A stretch of DNA of 64,000 nt from Legionella sp. (lineage in GTDB: Bacteria; Pseudomonadota; Gammaproteobacteria; Legionellales; Legionellaceae). The notes beneath the pieces were generated by a model that did not search any database, was not told the origin of the DNA, and saw only the letters and a program-made list of their open reading frames with translations. Numbering within the stretch: position 1 is the stretch's first letter; each line of letters starts with the position of its first letter. The stretch is from NCBI GenBank assembly GCA_017306715.1, contig JAFKHV010000008.1, forward strand, positions 1 to 64,000. Reading direction: 5' to 3'. The position numbers and the translations under genes are program-made. Positions 46,239 to 54,589 of this stretch are shown in pieces.

Positions 46239-47703
46239 GAGATTTCTCCTCATTTTGAACGGTTGAAAACAATGGTGCTGATGACTGGCCTTGCTGGCTT
46301 AGAAAATTTTGTTCCAGGCGGTTGTTATGACCAATCATCAGTTCCTGTGAATTGGATTCGGTACTTTGTGCATCAGTACCATTCATTTGTGAACTTGAAT
46401 CAGAAGCTCGACTAATCTGTGTGGTAACGCCTGCCTCATTTTGAGCACGCCCCTCATCAATGGATTTACCAGACTCGTAGACTTGATGTTCTTTATCAAT
46501 CCAGAATCCTTTGGTAAATAAAACAGAGACCTTGCGTCCTGCGCGTGCAACTACCAAAGGATGGTAAATATCGGCTATTTTCATTACATAATCTGAAATA
46601 CGATTGGCAGGATTACTTAAGGCACCTCCTGCTGCCGATTGTCCCAAAGCGGCAGCACTTCCATAAGTCGTAATCGTACCTACGCTTGGATTAATGGATT
46701 GCGCTGTATTGTAATTTTTTAAGCCATCGCCAATACCGGCCAACATACCTGCTGCTGCCGAATAGCCGAGCAACGGTTTAGTTTTTAAAATCGAGGTTCC
46801 ACGTAAATCTTGCATGGCATCAAGATCAAACACTGAACCATACACTTTTTGCTCAAAATTGATGTTCTTTCCAGCGCAGGATAAGGTTTCAAGATGCAAA
46901 ACCACAGAGCTTCCTGATAAATCACCGTAAGTTGAAACAAGTGCCGAACACCCTTCCAGGTGAGAGCGCTCATCGTTAGGCATAATGCCTCCACTGGTTA
47001 ATCGAATTAAGGCGGTTCCCATATTTTTTGAGCCATTAATTCCCGCATCGCCCAGGATTCCGGTAAGTAACACTCCTTCGGCAAATGTGCCTGCCCAAAC
47101 ATAATTTCTTGAAGTGCGTACTTCTCGCATCTGCCTTTTACGACCGTGGAATTGCACTGTTTCAAGACCCCCTTTGGAGAGCATTTCGCGTGTCTGTCGG
47201 CGTTTTTGTTCCTGTCTTGCTTCAATTTCTTCGCGTGTTGGGGGTCTTGCTGCAACGCTTGCAAGGCTTGCTTGTTGTGAAGACAGCAGCGCTACCTGTA
47301 ATTGTTCCTTGGTTTTTTTATTCTCTTCCTCAAGACGAGCAAGTTGTTTTTGCATGGTTTCTACCAGCGCTTTTGTTTCAGAGTTGTCCTCTTTTGAGAT
47401 AACTTCCTTGTTTTGTGCCTTTTGAGTCACAAGCTCCTTTAAAGAATCAATTTGGCTCTGCTGCTGTTTAATCAATGCTTCATCACTGTCCTGATTGAAT
47501 TTGCTGTTAAATACACCATCAAAATGAGCAGGCACCTCCAGCTCAGGCTTTTTGTGGGAGGCTGAAGACGTTAAATAAAATCCATAGGACGCCCCTGCAA
47601 TGAACAACAAAACGGCAGCATGTTTGAGCTGTTCTTTTTTTGCCATTTTGTTGGCATTAAACTTAGGTTTATTGAGCCACCAGCTTTTTAGTTTTTTTAA
47701 CAT
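46231..47703 (-). CDS. traB: TraB: inner-to-outer membrane channel scaffold (VirB10 type)
   Basis: The 490-residue protein has an N-terminal membrane anchor (near 28-45), a coiled coil (about 75-130), a basic linker and a C-terminal beta-barrel domain of VirB10 type (NYVWAGTFAEGVLLTGILGD). It spans both membranes with TraK and TraV. The ATG at 47703 has AGGAG upstream. It is close to F TraB (475) in length. Confidence 0.9.
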   Translation of the reverse strand: MLKKLKSWWLNKPKFNANKMAKKEQLKHAAVLLFIAGASYGFYLTSSASHKKPELEVPAHFDGVFNSKFNQDSDEALIKQQQSQIDSLKELVTQKAQNKEVISKEDNSETKALVETMQKQLARLEEENKKTKEQLQVALLSSQQASLASVAARPPTREEIEARQEQKRRQTREMLSKGGLETVQFHGRKRQMREVRTSRNYVWAGTFAEGVLLTGILGDAGINGSKNMGTALIRLTSGGIMPNDERSHLEGCSALVSTYGDLSGSSVVLHLETLSCAGKNINFEQKVYGSVFDLDAMQDLRGTSILKTKPLLGYSAAAGMLAGIGDGLKNYNTAQSINPSVGTITTYGSAAALGQSAAGGALSNPANRISDYVMKIADIYHPLVVARAGRKVSVLFTKGFWIDKEHQVYESGKSIDEGRAQNEAGVTTQISRASDSSSQMNGTDAQSTESNSQELMIGHNNRLEQNFLSQQGQSSAPLFSTVQNEEKSHD

Positions 47704-47735
47704 GTCACACTCCTTTCCACTCACATCGACTAAAG

Positions 47736-48473
47736 TTAGCCTTCATTGCTGTACAAACCATATAAATAAGCGACTTTCTTTGGGGGAAGCCGCTCATCGC
47801 TTAATGAAAGCGTTTGTGCCTTGTTATTAGAAAAAAGCTCTGTTGTGAGGGCTATTTCATGATTGGACGTGTTTTCCAACCGATAGACATAACCCGTTAA
47901 AGATTCACCCTGGTACTGTTTTTGGAGAACGACTTTAATGTCTTTTTTAATGTAAAATGGTCTTGAAAGCGTGCGCTCAAGATGAAAATCTTTTGGAATT
48001 TCTCCTGCTTTCATCGCCGCCAGCACTTCTTCATTTTGGTTTAAGTCACTGACATCGTTTTTCACAAATTTCAATTTTGTTTGTGTTTTAGCCACGAGCT
48101 TTAAGGTTTTGCCAACCGCCTCATTAGGAGTGATGGTCAATGAAAAATGATGTCCTTTATCCGTAGTCAGAAAAAGGGTAATAGGCACGTCAAAGGCAGG
48201 TTTTAAGTAAATAGAGCCTTCAATGCTGTTGAGGTCGTCCATCTCACTTTTATCTACTGTAAAAGCACGCTCTGGATAGCTCAATTTAGTGATTTTCTCA
48301 CCTTCAACAAACACTCGGTTGAAATTAATACTCGATAAAGACAAATTGAATTGCTCGCCTTCTTCAAATGAAATAACCGATGGGATTGCTCCTGCTGTTG
48401 CTATACCTCCGCACAAAAGGCCTGTCAGGAACAGTATTCTTTGGGCTTTAGAGTAAATACTAGGCTGCATCAT
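47736..48473 (-). CDS. traK: TraK: outer-membrane core protein (VirB9 type)
   Basis: This 245-residue secreted protein has a signal peptide ending near GAIPS, an all-beta character and the TraK C-terminus. It corresponds to F TraK (242). It forms the periplasmic ring with TraV and TraB. Its ATG overlaps traE by 14 bases. Confidence 0.88.
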   Translation of the reverse strand: MMQPSIYSKAQRILFLTGLLCGGIATAGAIPSVISFEEGEQFNLSLSSINFNRVFVEGEKITKLSYPERAFTVDKSEMDDLNSIEGSIYLKPAFDVPITLFLTTDKGHHFSLTITPNEAVGKTLKLVAKTQTKLKFVKNDVSDLNQNEEVLAAMKAGEIPKDFHLERTLSRPFYIKKDIKVVLQKQYQGESLTGYVYRLENTSNHEIALTTELFSNNKAQTLSLSDERLPPKKVAYLYGLYSNEG

Positions 48474-49023
48474 GGATCTCCTGAATGGACGAAAGGGTTA
48501 AAAGGCCGTTTTGAAATGAAAACTGCAGACGATAAACTTTACGCTCAGGCGCTAATTGAAGGCCGTGACTGGTGCGATATAAGAGCCCTTCAATCTGACC
48601 CTGGTGATGTGCTACATCAACCGATATATTTTCGCTATAAAATACCGAGCTTATATTTTTTTCGTGCACTGTTTTACGCTCTTCATCCAATAATCTGGAA
48701 AAGGCTTCCTGAACATTTGGCTTAATTAAATGCGTTAACATGGCATAACGCGCATCGATGGTTTCTGGATTGTATGTCAGGCGTAAATCAGCGGCTTTTT
48801 CAGTCATATCTTTTAAATATGAAGGTGAGTAAGCCCGTTGACCTATACTGAATTCTGCACCGGTACATACCGGCAACCAATGAACCTGCCGATGTGTAAG
48901 GGAATAAAAGCAAACACCCGCCAGAACCAGAACAGCACTTGAGCTTGAAAGCGCCCAGGCCAGACTTAGCTTTAAAAGAAGCCTGTTTTTAGCAATGGCA
49001 TTATCACGGTAGGAAGTATTCAT
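48460..49023 (-). CDS. traE: TraE: channel inner-membrane protein (VirB5/VirB8-like)
   Basis: The 187-residue protein has one N-terminal membrane segment (residues about 18-42) and a periplasmic NTF2-like domain. It matches F TraE (188). The ATG at 49023 is six bases after AGGTG; a GTG at 49032 is less likely. It overlaps traK. Confidence 0.88.
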   Translation of the reverse strand: MNTSYRDNAIAKNRLLLKLSLAWALSSSSAVLVLAGVCFYSLTHRQVHWLPVCTGAEFSIGQRAYSPSYLKDMTEKAADLRLTYNPETIDARYAMLTHLIKPNVQEAFSRLLDEERKTVHEKNISSVFYSENISVDVAHHQGQIEGLLYRTSHGLQLAPERKVYRLQFSFQNGLLTLSSIQEIHDAA

Positions 49024-49028
49024 AAGGT

Positions 49029-49319
49029 TCACCTGATGTAGAGTCGGTTAGCAGAATCAGGAAATTCACGAAACAACAGTGAAGTGAGCCCATGCGGCAA
49101 CGCCCAGTACACAATGGATAGAAGTGTGCGGATGGGTAACCCGCCAAACTTATAATGCATCAACGCACTTAAGGCTGCCCCTATCATAAACAACTGATAG
49201 GAAAGGCCTGTCAGAAGCCCAATACCGGTTAGCAAAAAGAGTGGCAAGCCCGTGGTAATGGGTATGCCGGCTATTTTTGGCTCATCAGAGAGCATGAAGG
49301 TTTGGTAATTTCGTTCCAT
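49029..49319 (-). CDS. traL: TraL: small inner-membrane channel protein (VirB3 type)
   Basis: This 96-residue protein has two hydrophobic segments in the middle and a polar C-terminus (LFREFPDSANRLYIR). It matches TraL (F: 91). The ATG overlaps the traA stop (TAATG). Confidence 0.88.
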   Translation of the reverse strand: MERNYQTFMLSDEPKIAGIPITTGLPLFLLTGIGLLTGLSYQLFMIGAALSALMHYKFGGLPIRTLLSIVYWALPHGLTSLLFREFPDSANRLYIR

Positions 49320-49630
49320 TATTTCAACGCATAGTTAGTGAATATCATCAGCACAGGAACCCCTGCTAAAACAGCAATGTTTTTCGTTTTCATGTACGCA
49401 TAGGCACCTGCAAGTCCCTCAGCCAAGAGGATAAAATAAGGAGTATCTGATTTTGCACCAAAGGTAGCGGCCACCTCGTCCTTAAGTCCTGCCAGATGAT
49501 TAGTTCCTGCAAAACTTAAGTCTGGAAGGAGACACGCTACAATGAATCCCAGTATTAAAACGGGTGTTAATTTTTCAAAATACATAAAGCCTTTGAGGCT
49601 TAAATCATTTAAAACTGATGAACAGTTCAT
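49319..49630 (-). CDS. traA: TraA: F-type pilin
   Basis: The 103-residue pilin precursor has a long leader ending LLPDLSFA, cleaved before GTNHLAG, leaving about 61 residues. The mature part has ATFG, LAEGLAGAYAYMKTKN and a second hydrophobic segment, closely following F-pilin. The ATG at 49630 has GGAG upstream. The 104 bases before it and the next gene hold no other gene. Confidence 0.9.
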   Translation of the reverse strand: MNCSSVLNDLSLKGFMYFEKLTPVLILGFIVACLLPDLSFAGTNHLAGLKDEVAATFGAKSDTPYFILLAEGLAGAYAYMKTKNIAVLAGVPVLMIFTNYALK

Positions 49631-49737
49631 CACTTTCTCCTTTTTTGGTTAAAAAAATCCCCTGAGCCCCAATTAGTGCTCATTTTTCATTCTTTTAAAT
49701 TAATGGTGTGTTGTTTTTGAGCTTTTAAAAAGAGTGC

Positions 49738-50109
49738 TTATCCATCAATGACTCCTCCCTTATTGAACTTGTTCTGGCTTAACAAGTGATTGTTTTTTTG
49801 TACTTCGACCAACAATTGTGCCAGGGTTTGATTTGCCCTATGAACCTCATTGAGTAAAGCCACATATTCCACTTGTCTGGCTATTTGAGGAACACCACTG
49901 TCCAGAGAGATTAAAAAGGTATAAAGCTGACTTCCTTTAAGAACGCTTCTAAAATAATCAACTCCCTTTTGACCTATCATTATATTGTCTGTTAAAAAAA
50001 CATGATTAACCTGACTATGATTTTGAGCTTTTGATCCAGCGTCTGCATAAATAATCCCATTCATCGCCATTAGAGTGATGGATAACATGAGTGTTTTTAT
50101 TGCCTTCAT
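49738..50109 (-). CDS. Unknown secreted protein at the head of the transfer operon
   Basis: This 123-residue protein has a signal peptide (LMLSITLMAMNGIIYA) and a helical mature part without Cys. It lies between the csrA-like gene and traA, starts at the csrA-like stop, and has no match in F. A helper of pilin export or of the channel is possible from position only. Confidence 0.6.
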   Translation of the reverse strand: MKAIKTLMLSITLMAMNGIIYADAGSKAQNHSQVNHVFLTDNIMIGQKGVDYFRSVLKGSQLYTFLISLDSGVPQIARQVEYVALLNEVHRANQTLAQLLVEVQKNNHLLSQNKFNKGGVIDG

Positions 50110-50303
50110 TAGTACTCCCTTTTAACAAGACTTTTTCTTACAATTGCTCTAATTTGTTTCAACGATTCTTTGCGACTAATTGACATCTCGCGTGGAGCTT
50201 GAATTCCAATACAAACCGTCCCACCTTCGATCAACATAACTTTCACCTCAATCCCCTCCCCAATTAAGATCGATTCATTCACCAATCTGGATATAAATAA
50301 CAA
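50109..50303 (-). CDS. CsrA-family RNA-binding regulator heading the transfer operon
   Basis: This 64-residue protein follows CsrA: MLFISRLVNESILIGEGIEV, then IGIQAPREMSISR with the RNA-contacting Arg of the family. I chose a TTG start at 50303, eight bases after AGGAG, because it aligns with CsrA residue 1; a GTG at 50312 lies on the ribosome binding site. Legionella conjugative elements carry CsrA paralogues (LvrC/CsrT type) that restrain transfer genes or act on the host Csr system. The transposon end lies 91 bases upstream. Confidence 0.82.
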   Translation of the reverse strand: MLFISRLVNESILIGEGIEVKVMLIEGGTVCIGIQAPREMSISRKESLKQIRAIVRKSLVKREY

Positions 50304-50393
50304 TTCAAACACTCCTTTATTTTTGCCTATAAGATTTCCAATTAAATGCCAAGGTAATACCGTTTTCGGTCAAACGACCTACTGTTGGCTCTC

Positions 50394-50432
50394 CGGGCTT
50401 GGGGAGCAATGGAACAGCCAACCGACTTAAGG
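50394..50432. repeat. Left terminal inverted repeat of the Tn3-family transposon
   Basis: The sequence begins CGGGCTTGGGGAGCAATGG and ends CCGACTTAAGG. It is the reverse complement of 56422-56460 apart from one base. The repeat runs into the 3' end of tnpA (stop at 50427). Confidence 0.88.
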
Positions 50433-53400
50433 CTTTTCTGTTGTTCTTAATGGCCTTAACTCACCACGTTTTACCTCATCTGGCATGGCAAAGGAATATC
50501 GTCCGAGCATATTAATATGACCATATCCATATGCGGACAGTCTGGCTACATCTTCATCGTATACGGGGAAGCCTTCTTGTCGTAATTGATTAATGGCAGC
50601 ATCCATGTAAATAGTGTTCCAAAGTGTAATGATATTTAAAACCAGTCCAAGGGCACCTAACTGATCTTCTTGCCCTGCACGATACCGCTGATGAAGTTCT
50701 CCTCGCTTACCATGAAAAACAGAACGACCTAAACTGTGTCTGCCTTCGCCCAAATTTAGTTGTACCAAAGTCTGACGACGGAATGACTCATCATGAAGAT
50801 AATTGAGCATGTGGATAGTTTTGTCAATTCGCCCAATTTCGGCAATTGCTTTGGCTAAACGAGTTGGTTTATCAGCAACTTGAAGAGTGCGCATAATGCC
50901 TTCTGCGGGAACTCTCCCGAGTTTTAATGAAGCCAATAAACGTAAAATATCATCCCACTCAGGAGGAACAAGATTTATATTTATACGACTTTTTGCAAGT
51001 ACATTGAGCTTTCCATAATCAGCCAACGGATCAATCCGCCAGAATCTAGCACCACCCATATCAGCCAATCGCGGACTGAAACGAAGTCCCAACAAACGAA
51101 ACAGTCCAAATACAATATCACTGTATGCGCCTGCATCTGTCATGATCCGCGTTGGCTGTAATTCCGTCTGTTGCTCAAGAACAACGCCTAACAATATTAG
51201 GCTATCACGTAAAGTGCCAGGTACTGTTACAGCATTTAAGCCAGTTCGTTGATTAGAGATTAGATTGTACCAAGTGACACCACGACCTGATTTAAAATAT
51301 TTTGGATTTGGAGCAGCGTGCACTGTTCTAACCGGTACAACGAAGCGCATGCCATCAGCCGATGCAATATCGCCTCCGCCCCATTTCTTAGCTAATGGAA
51401 TTTGATTTTGAGCAGAAACTAAAATGGCATTGACCGCCATTATCGTTTCATTTCGAATATAATTTTGATCAACCCATACCAATCTATCTCTTTTTAAAGC
51501 AGGTATGTCCTCACGAACAAACGGTTCTCGTCCAGTATTGCAAGCGTCTGCTAGCAATTCAGCACATAAACTGATTAATAGATCCTCAGCACGCGCACTT
51601 CCTTCATTGATGTGGGTAAATCCATCCGCAAATCCAGTACGTGTGGCTATCTCAAGTACCATCTCGGGTAAATCGACACGTGGTAATTTGGCTTTTACAG
51701 CAGCTCTCAATGCTTTTAATGATGGAGGCTCATCAAGTGCATCAAGCTGAGTTAGAATCAGCTCCTCATTACCCTTAACTGTTTCAAATCGAACAGCAGG
51801 GTTATTATCAATATTTGCAGCAACTAACCGATACACTTGATGTAGTTCATCTGTAAGGCTTGTTATGGCTAACATTGGGTCAATTGTTAAATTTAATGAG
51901 CGGCAAATCATAGGACGTATTGCCTCCCACTCTGAGCCAGAATAAAGATTGGCTCTTGGATCAGCATACCGCCAACTCGGACTTATGAACACATCCCTAT
52001 GTTTCAGTGCCGATTGCAATTTATCAAGAACACAAAATATATATGCTGTTCGGTCAATTGTAGTTCTATTGCTATCCCGGCCAGTTATTGATGTTATTAA
52101 TGCAAGCTCTTTATTATTTGCGTTTTTTTGAACTTCCTTCATGTTTAAAATGGATTTTTTCAATTTCTCAACTTGAGATTGTTTTTTCTCTGGTACAACG
52201 ATTTCCTTAATTTTTTTATTGATAAGGTCAGCATATAAAAGTTTATCGTTATGCAAAATGATACCATCTTGGGTTTTTACAAGTTTCTTTATGACGCGAT
52301 AAGTGGGTCGTGGTTCGTCTTGTGGCCAATTGATAACGCTACATTCATTTTTAATAACAATATTACGTTTCCATGATGTTCCAATAATCTCCATTGGCGG
52401 TTCATCCGTTTGTTTTCCCTTTAACCATTCAAGACTGGCAAGAAGAGGTTTTCCCGCTTGATTACTATCAAAATTTATTACTCGAAGGAGCGAAGGTAAA
52501 AATTTCTGAACTGTTTTTTCCTTTTGTTCAAGCTCATGATAAAACACATTACTTGGCGGCCTGATTAAGGCAGTGGCATTTTCAACTGCAGATACAAGCG
52601 CTTCATGACCTACTGTTGTATAAATTGTGTCCCGAATTTCATGATCACATAATTCTGTATTCAGTAGTAATTTACATGCATCGACCAATGTGGCTGTAGC
52701 TTGATCGAGATCTTTAAGAGTTCGCAGTCGTGTATTTTTATTTTCTTGCTTGGCCTTTGAGAATAAATCACGCAATACCATACTGAGCACGTCCAGAGAA
52801 TCATCTTGGGAGTCTGACTCAAAATGATTCGCAAAAGCAACGAGCGTCGCCATTTTACGCTCAAACGGCAAGCGGTTGATGGCTGTAATTTTTGCCGTAT
52901 TAGCAAAGCGTGCAAGTGTTGCTATTTTACAGGCGGGGATGCGGTACAGTGGTAATTCAACACTAATGTTGCGGGCAGACTCAACCCGTTTTAATGCTTG
53001 CACAAGAGCTGTGCTACTGATGCTAACCGGACCTTTACGCAGTTTATCAAGCAATGACAGATGTTCGTCATCCTCTACCACCAAGAGGTCATTCAGTTTT
53101 TCCTGTTGTGATGCGCTTAAATTTTTAATCAACATTCGCCATAAGCGAGACTCCATCCTGGAGCGAATTTCTGCAACAAAACGCTCAAGAACTGTAATAC
53201 CTGGTAACAATATTTTGTTGGTCGATAGCCAACCCACTGCATGATCAAAAAGCACTCCAGGTCTGTCAGTACCAGTCCAGCATAGTGCACATAATATGCG
53301 ACCAAGACGATAACGACTACCTTTTTCAGCAAATTCTATATAGCCATAACGCGCTCGAATTTCAACAGCATGACGCCAACGCTGCTCACTTTTCATGTAC

Positions 53401-53684
53401 ATTGATATGCAACTTTCAGGATCATTAACCTTGATTTGAATAGCAACTCGCTCAATTACCACACGAGGAATCTGATTCAAGTCGGAAATAAAAGCTCCAA
53501 TAAATCGAACTGTTGTCAGCTGTAATGCATAACCTAACCTGCTGAAGTCACCACGCTTGTTTGCAATCCACTCCATATCCTGATCATCGAGGAAAAAAAG
53601 GCTATCTACGATATCTGGTGGTAGGTCAGTAGGATATTTAGCGTAATTGTCACATTGTACTGGGGAGAGAAAACTAACAGGCAT
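50427..53684 (-). CDS. tnpA: Tn3-family transposase TnpA
   Basis: The 1085-residue protein is of full length for the family. The C-terminal DDE region contains GGGDIASADGMRFVVPVRT, MTDAGAYSDIVFGLFRLLG and the conserved LNIITLWNTIYMDAAI near the end. It binds the 39-base ends and performs replicative transposition. No frameshift was noticed, so it may be active. It is transcribed away from tnpR. Confidence 0.93.
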   Translation of the reverse strand: MPVSFLSPVQCDNYAKYPTDLPPDIVDSLFFLDDQDMEWIANKRGDFSRLGYALQLTTVRFIGAFISDLNQIPRVVIERVAIQIKVNDPESCISMYMKSEQRWRHAVEIRARYGYIEFAEKGSRYRLGRILCALCWTGTDRPGVLFDHAVGWLSTNKILLPGITVLERFVAEIRSRMESRLWRMLIKNLSASQQEKLNDLLVVEDDEHLSLLDKLRKGPVSISSTALVQALKRVESARNISVELPLYRIPACKIATLARFANTAKITAINRLPFERKMATLVAFANHFESDSQDDSLDVLSMVLRDLFSKAKQENKNTRLRTLKDLDQATATLVDACKLLLNTELCDHEIRDTIYTTVGHEALVSAVENATALIRPPSNVFYHELEQKEKTVQKFLPSLLRVINFDSNQAGKPLLASLEWLKGKQTDEPPMEIIGTSWKRNIVIKNECSVINWPQDEPRPTYRVIKKLVKTQDGIILHNDKLLYADLINKKIKEIVVPEKKQSQVEKLKKSILNMKEVQKNANNKELALITSITGRDSNRTTIDRTAYIFCVLDKLQSALKHRDVFISPSWRYADPRANLYSGSEWEAIRPMICRSLNLTIDPMLAITSLTDELHQVYRLVAANIDNNPAVRFETVKGNEELILTQLDALDEPPSLKALRAAVKAKLPRVDLPEMVLEIATRTGFADGFTHINEGSARAEDLLISLCAELLADACNTGREPFVREDIPALKRDRLVWVDQNYIRNETIMAVNAILVSAQNQIPLAKKWGGGDIASADGMRFVVPVRTVHAAPNPKYFKSGRGVTWYNLISNQRTGLNAVTVPGTLRDSLILLGVVLEQQTELQPTRIMTDAGAYSDIVFGLFRLLGLRFSPRLADMGGARFWRIDPLADYGKLNVLAKSRININLVPPEWDDILRLLASLKLGRVPAEGIMRTLQVADKPTRLAKAIAEIGRIDKTIHMLNYLHDESFRRQTLVQLNLGEGRHSLGRSVFHGKRGELHQRYRAGQEDQLGALGLVLNIITLWNTIYMDAAINQLRQEGFPVYDEDVARLSAYGYGHINMLGRYSFAMPDEVKRGELRPLRTTEKP

Positions 53685-53763
53685 GTTTATCCAAAATCAA
53701 TAGGTGTTGTTGCTAAACTTAGAAGTTTTGCAGCGAAAATTGATGCCGCGGATTCATTGACTC

Positions 53764-53826
53764 AAATTCGTTGCAAATATCAGGTGCAAAAGTCTATTCT
53801 TTTGCGATATAATTTGCAACGAATTT
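53764..53826. promoter_or_regulatory. res-like nested dyad between tnpA and tnpR
   Basis: AAATTCGTTGCAAAT (53764-53778) and ATTTGCAACGAATTT (53812-53826) are perfect inverted copies. TGCAAAAG (53785-53792) and CTTTTGCG (53799-53806) form an inner pair. The block is 63 bases and ends 13 bases before tnpR. It probably serves as resolution site and operator for both divergent genes. Confidence 0.75.
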
Positions 53827-53839
53827 AAAGGATATAAAT

Positions 53840-54385
53840 ATGAAAATTGGCTATGCGCGAGTTTCAACCACCGACCAAAACTTGGAATTACAGTTAACCG
53901 CTTTAAAAGAGGCTGGCTGTGGTCGTATTTTCCAAGAAAAAATTTCAGGCGCTAAAAAAGAACGTCCTGAATTACAACGGATGCTCGAACAGCTGCGCCC
54001 CAAGGATGTAGTTGTCGTTTGGAAATTGGATAGATTAGCACGCTCAACACATCAGCTGCTTGAGCTTGTTGATTCGATCCAAATAGCTAAAGGCTCGTTT
54101 CTGTCTCTTTCTGAGCCATGGGCAGATACAACCACACCTGGTGGTAAAATGGTAATGACCGTATTTGCAGGTATTGCTGAATTTGAACGTGATTTAATTC
54201 GTGAACGTACTGGTGCTGGTAGAGCAGCGGCTAAGAAACGAGGGGTACGATTTGGTCGTCCTGAAAAAATGAATGCAGAGCAAAAATCATTGGCCAAGCG
54301 TCTATTACAAGAAGATAAATCAGTTAGTGAGGTTGCTAAAACTTTTAATGTTCATAAAGCAACAATATACCGTTTGCAAGATTGA
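53840..54385 (+). CDS. tnpR: Serine resolvase TnpR
   Basis: This 181-residue resolvase is intact: catalytic Ser9 in ARVST, VVWKLDRLARS with its conserved Arg residues near 65-71, AEFERDLIRERT and a C-terminal helix-turn-helix (VSEVAKTFNVHKATIYRLQ). It resolves Tn3 cointegrates at res and likely represses tnpA and itself. Confidence 0.93.
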   Translation: MKIGYARVSTTDQNLELQLTALKEAGCGRIFQEKISGAKKERPELQRMLEQLRPKDVVVVWKLDRLARSTHQLLELVDSIQIAKGSFLSLSEPWADTTTPGGKMVMTVFAGIAEFERDLIRERTGAGRAAAKKRGVRFGRPEKMNAEQKSLAKRLLQEDKSVSEVAKTFNVHKATIYRLQD

Positions 54386-54534
54386 TGCAGAAGATGAACA
54401 TTGAGTTCTAACTAATAATATTTCAAAGAGGTAGCCTATATACTTTATTTTCCTTCCCCATCAAGTTAACTCTAATGCTAGTGCACCAGTTCTCTAACCC
54501 ACTTATCTGAGATTACCGTACCTATGAATTAAAT

Positions 54535-54556
54535 TAGCATGGAATCATGCTATAAT
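54535..54556 (+). promoter_or_regulatory. Promoter-like site of the cargo gene with a dyad
   Basis: TAGCATG (54535-54541) and CATGCTA (54546-54552) form a dyad overlapping a TATAAT box (54551-54556). The cargo gene starts at 54590 without an evident ribosome binding site. No good -35 box is present, so an activator may be needed. Confidence 0.45.
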
Positions 54557-54589
54557 TAGCCCATAGTGAACATTTTACGACACTAAATT

